From Desulfobulbus sp. (GTDB lineage: Bacteria > Desulfobacterota > Desulfobulbia > Desulfobulbales > Desulfobulbaceae), in the NCBI GenBank assembly GCA_031280615.1, contig JAITGO010000012.1:1-64000 (forward strand): 64,000 nt of DNA, written 5' to 3'. Within the stretch, counting starts at the first letter, position 1. Each line of letters begins with the position of its first letter. The notes beneath the pieces are model-generated. The model worked only from the letters and a program-made list of their open reading frames with translations, was not told the origin of the DNA and made no database searches. Positions 58,611 through 64,000 of the stretch are shown here, piece after piece. The position numbers were made by a program, and so were the translations under genes.

Positions 58611-59543
58611 TCAAAGGTCCCAATCCAGTAAATCCGGTACCGGGAAGCTGATGTGCTCCTCCTGGCCGTCCATTTCGGTGACCGACCCGGCACCGCCGTG
58701 CTCCTGCAGCCAGCGAACCACCTCCACCACCAGATGCTCGGGGGCCGAGGCTCCGGCGCTGATGCCGACCCGCCGCACCTCCGCAAACCAGGCCGGATCG
58801 ATCTCGTCGGCATCGTCGATCAGAAAGGCGGGGGTGTGCCGGTTGCGGGCCACTTCACGCAGCCGGTTGGAGTTCGAGCTGTTTTTCGACCCCACGATCA
58901 GCACCAGATCGACCATGTCGGCCAGTTGCCGCACCGCGGCCTGTCGATTGGTGGTGGCGTAGCAGATGTCGGTCCGTTCCGGCTCGGCAATCAGGGGGAA
59001 GCGAAGGCGGAGTTGCTTGAGCAACTCGGCGGTGTCGTCGACACTGAGCGTGGTCTGGGTGACATAGCCGACCTTGGCCGGATCGGCCACCTGCAAGCTC
59101 TCGATCTCGGCGGGGGTGGAGAGCACGTGCACCGGCCCCGAAGCCTGGCCGCAAGTGCCTTCCACCTCGGGGTGCTTTTTGTGGCCGATCACCAGCACGT
59201 CGTAGCCCATCGCATGCAGACGGTTCATCCGCCGATGCACCTTCGAGACCAATGGACAGGTGGCATCGATGGTCCGCAGCCCCAAGGCGCGGGCCTGGTC
59301 CTCGACCGCCCGGGAAACGCCGTGGGCGCTGAAAATGGCGACAGCGCCCCGGGGGATCTGTTCCAACTCCTCGACAAAAACCGCGCCCCGCCGCCGCAAT
59401 TCCTCGATGACGTGGGTGTTGTGCACGATTTCGTGGAGCACGTAGACCGGCGGCCGGTATCGTTCCAAGGCCTGATGGACAATGGCGATCGCCCGGTTGA
59501 CGCCGGCGCAGAAACCTCGGGGGGTGGCAAGGATTATATCCAT
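58611..59543 (-). CDS. ispH: 4-hydroxy-3-methylbut-2-enyl diphosphate reductase
   Basis: A 310-residue iron-sulfur enzyme. Cluster Cys residues are Cys12 (RGFCAGV), Cys96 (DATCPLV) and Cys194 (TDICYATTNRQ); HPEVEGT and SNSNRLREV are also family motifs. It makes IPP and DMAPP in the last MEP pathway step. I chose the ATG at 59543 because MDIILATPRGFCAGV is the family's N-terminus; a start at 59558 is five codons longer. It converges with the YibQ gene. Confidence 0.95.
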   Translation of the reverse strand: MDIILATPRGFCAGVNRAIAIVHQALERYRPPVYVLHEIVHNTHVIEELRRRGAVFVEELEQIPRGAVAIFSAHGVSRAVEDQARALGLRTIDATCPLVSKVHRRMNRLHAMGYDVLVIGHKKHPEVEGTCGQASGPVHVLSTPAEIESLQVADPAKVGYVTQTTLSVDDTAELLKQLRLRFPLIAEPERTDICYATTNRQAAVRQLADMVDLVLIVGSKNSSNSNRLREVARNRHTPAFLIDDADEIDPAWFAEVRRVGISAGASAPEHLVVEVVRWLQEHGGAGSVTEMDGQEEHISFPVPDLLDWDL

Positions 59544-59586
59544 GGCAATTGGGTGCAACGGGTGTGAAGACGGCTGGCCGGGCCCG

Positions 59587-61032
59587 TCAGTTGCTCAGTT
59601 TTTTCATGGCGTCGTCGACGGCAAGCGGATAGGGGTGATGCTTGCGCAGCAAAACCGGCATGTTGTTCCTCGCCTCCCTGGCCGCATCCAAGCTGTCGTA
59701 CAATCCGTAAAAGACCAGGATGGTGGGCGGAGTCGATTTTTTGCGAAAGATGAACAACTGCTCACGGACCCGGAAAAAATCGTCTTCGGCCAAGGTCGCG
59801 GCCATACTGGCCTTGGCCTGATTCGAGGCAAGCATCATCAGTTGGATGGTGTATTTCCCCTGCTGCATCCCGGTCAGCCAGCTGGCACTGGCCGCCAGCC
59901 GCTCGCGCAGCAACTTGTCGCCGTCGCGCTCTTCGTCGGGAGCGGCCGCTCGCGATGAGGGAGTGGCGGCGGGCGGCGGGGCTTCCGCAATCGCGTCTGT
60001 TCCGCCGGTCGGCGAGGTCGGCGGTGCAGATGCCGTGGTTTCCCCGGGTACCGCGGCAGCCGGAGGTTCGGCGGGCGGCGTGGTGTCTTTGCTTTCGCCG
60101 GTCAGAAGAAAACCGACGATGAGGACCGCGGCCACGGCCCCGACCAACGCCCCGGAGACAAACTTGTTGTAGCGGAGCACCTCATACAGCTCCAGCACCC
60201 GCTGTTCCCAGCGAAAAGGCGGCGCCTCCTCTTCCTGTTCCTCCGGCTCGACCCCGTCGAGCAGCACCATGAACGATCTGTCGGCGCATGAGTCCTGAAG
60301 CACTTCCTCGGCGCAGGCATTGGTCAGGCGCACATTGCCGCGCGCCGCATCGAAGATATCGGCGATGACCGCATCGGTGAAAACGTCCTCGAATTGCGCG
60401 CGCCGCATCCCGGCGGCATTGAGGCAAAAACGGAGATAATGCCGGGTTTCGCTTTCGGTGAGTTCATCCAGCACATATCCCGCGTGAACATCGATGGTGG
60501 AGCGAAACACGGAGATCTGCTCAAGATGTTCGTCGAGCCCCGGCCTGCCGACGAGAATCGTCGTCCATTCGAGTTCTTCCTGGTCATCGGCCACCAGGGC
60601 CAGCAGGCGTTCGAGCGTGGCGAGATGCAGTTTTTCCGCTTGGTCGACAATCAGCACCACCTTGCCCTGCTCGGCCTTCTTCCGGGCCAGCAGGCGGTAC
60701 AGCACCTCGATATAGTCGGTGTCCAGTTCCGTGCCTCTGGGGTCCATCCCCAAATCGAGGCAGAGCAGGCGAAGCAGTTCGTCGAAGGTTCCGATCGGGT
60801 TGTCGAGAAAGATCACCTCGTACTCGGAAGGCAGCCGTTCGGCCATCATCCTCCACAGCAAGGTTTTGCCGGAGCCCTCGCGGCCGGTCAGCTTCACCAG
60901 CCGCTTGCCGGCCAGGACATCGAGGATCAGCGATTGGCAGATCTCCTCTCGCCGCGCTCCCGAAAAAAAGACATCCGGGTCCGGATCTTCCGTAAAGGGA
61001 GGATGAGTGAGATGAAAATGTTCAAGGTACAT
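59587..61032 (-). CDS. ExeA-like AAA ATPase with C-terminal SPOR domain
   Basis: About 481 residues. An N-terminal ExeA/GspA-type ATPase (HFHLTHPPFTEDPDPDVFF; Walker A GREGSGKT; Walker B VVLIVDQAEK) runs to ~270, a transmembrane helix lies at about 297-318 (ALVGAVAAVLIVGFLL), a Pro/Ala-rich linker follows, and the end (about 405-480; GKYTIQLMMLASNQAKA) is a SPOR domain, which binds denuded peptidoglycan. ExeA normally helps insert secretins through peptidoglycan; a SPOR end in place of a peptidoglycan-binding domain suggests septal or wall targeting. A GTG at 61035, nine bases behind GGAGGGG, is an alternative start one codon longer. Confidence 0.9.
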   Translation of the reverse strand: MYLEHFHLTHPPFTEDPDPDVFFSGARREEICQSLILDVLAGKRLVKLTGREGSGKTLLWRMMAERLPSEYEVIFLDNPIGTFDELLRLLCLDLGMDPRGTELDTDYIEVLYRLLARKKAEQGKVVLIVDQAEKLHLATLERLLALVADDQEELEWTTILVGRPGLDEHLEQISVFRSTIDVHAGYVLDELTESETRHYLRFCLNAAGMRRAQFEDVFTDAVIADIFDAARGNVRLTNACAEEVLQDSCADRSFMVLLDGVEPEEQEEEAPPFRWEQRVLELYEVLRYNKFVSGALVGAVAAVLIVGFLLTGESKDTTPPAEPPAAAVPGETTASAPPTSPTGGTDAIAEAPPPAATPSSRAAAPDEERDGDKLLRERLAASASWLTGMQQGKYTIQLMMLASNQAKASMAATLAEDDFFRVREQLFIFRKKSTPPTILVFYGLYDSLDAAREARNNMPVLLRKHHPYPLAVDDAMKKLSN

Positions 61033-61298
61033 CACGCTGTTCTACCCCTCCGTGGATGTTCGACAGGTGCGGCAATCATCGATGAGTTGCCGTTTCCCGT
61101 ACACATCTTTTTCACATTTGCGAGCAGTTAGGCTCCCAGGATCTCCTTTCGGTTCCGCGCCAGCCGTTCCCCTGCGGGTTGCGGATGGAATCGGCACAAC
61201 CTCGCCAAGTCGCCCGTTTTCCCCAGGTACTCCTTGCCTTTTTCTAAGGTCGAGGTAGGATTTCGGCATTTGCCGTTCACCCCCGCCTTTCGGAACCC

Positions 61299-61988
61299 AT
61301 GCCTGTTTTTCGCCTGATCGACGAACCGATATTTCCCTCCCCCGAATTCGCCGAAGCCGACGGCCTCCTGGCCATTGGCGGCGATCTGCATCCGGCCCGG
61401 CTGGTCACGGCCTACAGCATGGGGATTTTCCCCTGGTTCTCCGAGGGCGACCCGATCCTGTGGTGGTCGCCGGAACCCCGCCTGGTCCTGTATCCGCCCG
61501 AATTCCACCTACCCAAGCGGCTGGGGCGGTTACTCAAAAGCTGCGCCTTCGCCATATCCGCCGATACCGCCTTTGCCGAGGTCGTCGCCGGTTGCGCCAC
61601 CGCCTCGGGGCGCCGGGAAAATGGTACCTGGATCACTGCCGAAATGCAACAGGCGTACATCCGCCTGCATAAACTCGGTTTTGCCCATTCCATCGAGTGC
61701 TGGCGCGACGGGCAACTGGCCGGCGGCTTGTACGGCGTCTGCCTGGACCGGATTTTCTTCGGCGAGTCGATGTTCACCCGGAGCACCGACGCCTCCAAAG
61801 TGGCCTTGGCGGCCCTGGTGGAGCATGCCCTTCGCCTGGGTATCGCCCTGATCGACTGCCAGATGACCACCGACCACCTGCTGCGTTTCGGCGCCCGCGA
61901 ACTGTCCCGAAAAGCATTCCAGGCCGAACTGGCAGCGGGCGTCGATCAATGCCTGCCCCAGGAAAAATGGCGCCTGCCCCGGCAATGA
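61299..61988 (+). CDS. aat: Leucyl/phenylalanyl-tRNA-protein transferase
   Basis: A 229-residue transferase that adds Leu or Phe to N-terminal Arg/Lys for the N-end rule. Diagnostic: DGLLAIGGDLHPARLVTAYSMGIFPW, WWSPEPRLVLYP, the GGLYG(V/I)CLDRIFFGESMF stretch, and DCQMTTDHLLRFGARE. Length matches. It faces away from the ExeA-like gene (263 bp between) and converges with the RelA/SpoT gene. Confidence 0.96.
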   Translation: MPVFRLIDEPIFPSPEFAEADGLLAIGGDLHPARLVTAYSMGIFPWFSEGDPILWWSPEPRLVLYPPEFHLPKRLGRLLKSCAFAISADTAFAEVVAGCATASGRRENGTWITAEMQQAYIRLHKLGFAHSIECWRDGQLAGGLYGVCLDRIFFGESMFTRSTDASKVALAALVEHALRLGIALIDCQMTTDHLLRFGARELSRKAFQAELAAGVDQCLPQEKWRLPRQ

Positions 61989-62070
61989 GGGAGCAATCCG
62001 CGCTAAAAGGCGCCTCGCCTCTGTCGAGCCTTTCGGTTCGGCTCACGTCGTGTTTGGTTTGAAACTGGAA

Positions 62071-64000
62071 TCACGGCTCCAGCTCAAACTCGAACTGGAG
62101 TTCGGAGCGGGAGAAATGGCGGGCAACTTTTTTCAGCCCGTAGAGATTCGCCACCTGGAAATGAATTTCCCAGTCGCCTATCGGCGCCGTGCCTTTGCCG
62201 AGGTAGACGATATCGATCAATTTCATTTCTTCGGGCGCCACCGACAGGAGCATGAACAACCTGTTGCGGCTGGCCTGGATGACGATGATCCGCTGGGTCT
62301 TCTCGATTTTCGTGTTTTTCAGCTTCCAGCGAACCTCCACCGCGTCTTCCCGCTGAAAATTGATTTTCCGCAACTGGCCGCAGTCCTTGCGGTGCAGGGA
62401 CAGGCCGCGCTCGCTCAACAGGCCGATCACTCCTTTGTCGAGCGGTCCCGGCTTGCAGCAAGCCGATGACTTGATCACCACCGGATCGAGCGTGGTCAGG
62501 TCCACCCGGTTGAACACGCCGGTGGGTTGATACAGGGTCGGCCGGCCGACATACAGCCCGTTTCTAATTTCATAGATCAACTCCCGCAGCCGCACCCGCC
62601 CTTCGCCTAGCTGCAGGAACAGATCGTCCATGGACTCGATATCGAAATAGGCCAAAATATCGACCATACCCTCTTTCTCGGTCACCTCGTACGGAACGCC
62701 GTAACGCCGCAACTCCTGGGCCAGCAGCGAGGCGCCGATCTGGCGGGAGACATGCTCACGCCGCAGGCGGAACGCCTTGGCCAACTCGGAGCGTGCCTTC
62801 GGCGTCTGGCAGAGGACCTGCAAGGCGGGATCGAAGTGCACCGGCCCTTCCCGGCGGATGACCTTGACCACCTGGCCGTCTCGCAGCTGATAGTCGGGCC
62901 CGACCCGGCGGTTGCCGATCATGCCGCCAAGGCAGGTATGGCCGATGGCGGTATGAACCCTGAAGGCAAAGTCGAGCACGATGGAATTGACCGGCAGGCA
63001 GACCAGATCGCCCTGGGGGGTGTAGGTGTACATCTCCTTGCGGCCGCTGGCGGCGATCATATCCCGGTAGCTGACCGAGTCGTCGCTACCGAGAATATCG
63101 AACATCTCCTGGATTTCCTTGAAAAATTTAGCGCTAACCTTGCTGTCGCCCCCCCAATCGCGAACCATGCCGCGCTGGGCGCGGCGCGCCATCTCCTCGG
63201 TGCGGATCTTGAACAGGTATTTTCGGCCGTTGATGTTGGGCCGGGCATGCAATCCCTGGTAGCCCGAGGGTTTGGGGTTGGCGATGAAATCGCGGATGGT
63301 GCGGGGGATGGGCGGGTAAATCTCGTTGAGTACCCCCAGGGCCTGATAGCAGCCGCTCCTGGTCTTCATGAGGACCAGGAATTCCTGGGGCATCTCTATT
63401 TCCTTGATCAGGATGCGGTTGCGGACATCGTAATAGCCCCACAGTCCCTTGGTGCGCAGGCTGACGCTGCCCTCGAGCCCTTCCCGCGCCAGCGCCTTCT
63501 GCACGTTGTCGACAATCTGCAGCACATCCGGATCGCTGCGCAGGCTGTTGATATGCATCTGCAACCGACTGCCCTGCCTGGGAAATTTATAGGCCAGGGC
63601 CAGGTTGTACAATTCCCGCTTGATCGCGAACAAGCCCAGGATAGTGGCCAACGGGGCGTAAATGTCCAGGGTCTCGTCGGCGATCTTCTGCCGCTTGTCC
63701 CGGGGCATGCTGGAAAGGGTGCGCAGGTTGTGCAGCCGATCCGCCAGCTTGACCACCATGACCTCCAGTTTGGCTGCCGCGCCGCTGAAAATCTTGCGGT
63801 GCACCAGTTTCTTGAAGCTCTGGCGGTCGCCGGTGTAATGGGTGACCTTGGTGCAGCCCTCGACGATTGCCTCGACACTGGCGCCGAATTTTCCCCTGAT
63901 CACCTCGCCGGTGATTTCCTCCACGTCTTCGACGGTATCGTGCAGCAGGGCCGCGGCCAGGATTTCCGGGTTGCGGATATCCAACTCTTCGGCCAGGATC
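62071..64000 (-). CDS. RelA/SpoT homologue, hydrolase-type (5' end outside window)
   Basis: At least 643 residues; the start is beyond the right edge. The HD hydrolase domain retains HDTVED and KLADRLHNLRTL. The synthetase domain is altered: the position of the catalytic Asp of Streptococcus Rel (D264) is a Glu in PQEFLVLM, the conserved NGYQ is SGYQ, and the Glu before the QIRT stretch (E323) is replaced by Leu-Phe in YLFKIRT. A TGS domain (YTPQGDLVCLPVNSIVLDFAF), a helical region, a Cys-His zinc-finger-like stretch (SSACCKPGPLDKGVIG, LHRKDCGQL) and a C-terminal ACT-like domain follow. It probably hydrolyses (p)ppGpp but does not make it; inference from residues only. Confidence 0.93.
   Translation of the reverse strand, partial: ILAEELDIRNPEILAAALLHDTVEDVEEITGEVIRGKFGASVEAIVEGCTKVTHYTGDRQSFKKLVHRKIFSGAAAKLEVMVVKLADRLHNLRTLSSMPRDKRQKIADETLDIYAPLATILGLFAIKRELYNLALAYKFPRQGSRLQMHINSLRSDPDVLQIVDNVQKALAREGLEGSVSLRTKGLWGYYDVRNRILIKEIEMPQEFLVLMKTRSGCYQALGVLNEIYPPIPRTIRDFIANPKPSGYQGLHARPNINGRKYLFKIRTEEMARRAQRGMVRDWGGDSKVSAKFFKEIQEMFDILGSDDSVSYRDMIAASGRKEMYTYTPQGDLVCLPVNSIVLDFAFRVHTAIGHTCLGGMIGNRRVGPDYQLRDGQVVKVIRREGPVHFDPALQVLCQTPKARSELAKAFRLRREHVSRQIGASLLAQELRRYGVPYEVTEKEGMVDILAYFDIESMDDLFLQLGEGRVRLRELIYEIRNGLYVGRPTLYQPTGVFNRVDLTTLDPVVIKSSACCKPGPLDKGVIGLLSERGLSLHRKDCGQLRKINFQREDAVEVRWKLKNTKIEKTQRIIVIQASRNRLFMLLSVAPEEMKLIDIVYLGKGTAPIGDWEIHFQVANLYGLKKVARHFSRSELQFEFELEP

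Overview
The window is about 58-60% GC and closely packed. It looks like a strictly anaerobic, Gram-negative, sulfate-reducing member of the Desulfobacterota, most like the Desulfobulbaceae. The pointers are a class I hybrid cluster protein next to a divergent HcpR-like regulator, a small assimilatory-type siroheme sulfite reductase, a cobA-hemD fusion behind hemC, a hom-apgM-thioesterase operon, porin and autotransporter genes, and many two-component sensors. This assignment is inference from gene content; no marker gene was compared.

Layout. The left edge holds the 3' end of a 5S rRNA and its terminator (1-106), then a possible 117-bp MITE-like element. At 451-4379 lies a nitrosative-stress block: hcpR (-) diverges from hcp, a small siroheme sulfite/nitrite reductase and a ferredoxin-like protein (+), with an FNR-type palindrome placed where a class II activator would bind for hcp. 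Shikimate kinase and a chemoreceptor follow. A strong bidirectional terminator separates the chemoreceptor from a two-gene minus-strand operon (Trm112-type methyltransferase, then a molybdopterin oxidoreductase). At 10.8-12.7 kb aguA-aguB convert agmatine to putrescine. From 13 to 24.5 kb the window is mostly signalling: a membrane-anchored HtrA-like protease, a PAS/sigma-54 activator, a secreted single-Cache protein, a V4R protein overlapping a HAMP-like Cys protein, and two large hybrid histidine kinases. RecD2-type helicase follows on the minus strand.

From 27.7 to 39.1 kb the region is accessory in character: a PEP-CTERM protein, two paralogous glycine-rich type Va autotransporters that appear to be a duplication of a whole transcription unit (leader, gene, 3' hairpin and terminator), a gene-poor stretch with a possible IS630-type transposase remnant and a 64-codon gene, and a YgaP-like rhodanese membrane protein. 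Housekeeping genes resume with tRNA-fMet, a thioesterase, apgM and hom (-), then adk, gmhA, a deoxyhypusine-synthase-like protein, hemC and cobA-hemD (+), which supply siroheme and heme precursors. Just downstream is a short protein with a complete bacterial CULT (cereblon thalidomide-binding) domain. Next come an FG-GAP repeat protein, a porin with promoter and terminator, a response-regulator/histidine-kinase fusion, then a tight HEAT-like - DinG - polyprenyl synthase - YibQ operon, ispH, an ExeA-like ATPase with a SPOR domain, aat, and a RelA/SpoT homologue cut by the right edge.

The most interesting items are the bacterial cereblon-like CULT protein at 48.1-48.4 kb, the RelA/SpoT homologue with an intact hydrolase motif but altered synthetase residues, the duplicated autotransporter units whose 3' hairpins show a compensatory base-pair change, and the V4R/HAMP-Cys overlapping pair. 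I found no CRISPR array, prophage, origin or complete insertion sequence.
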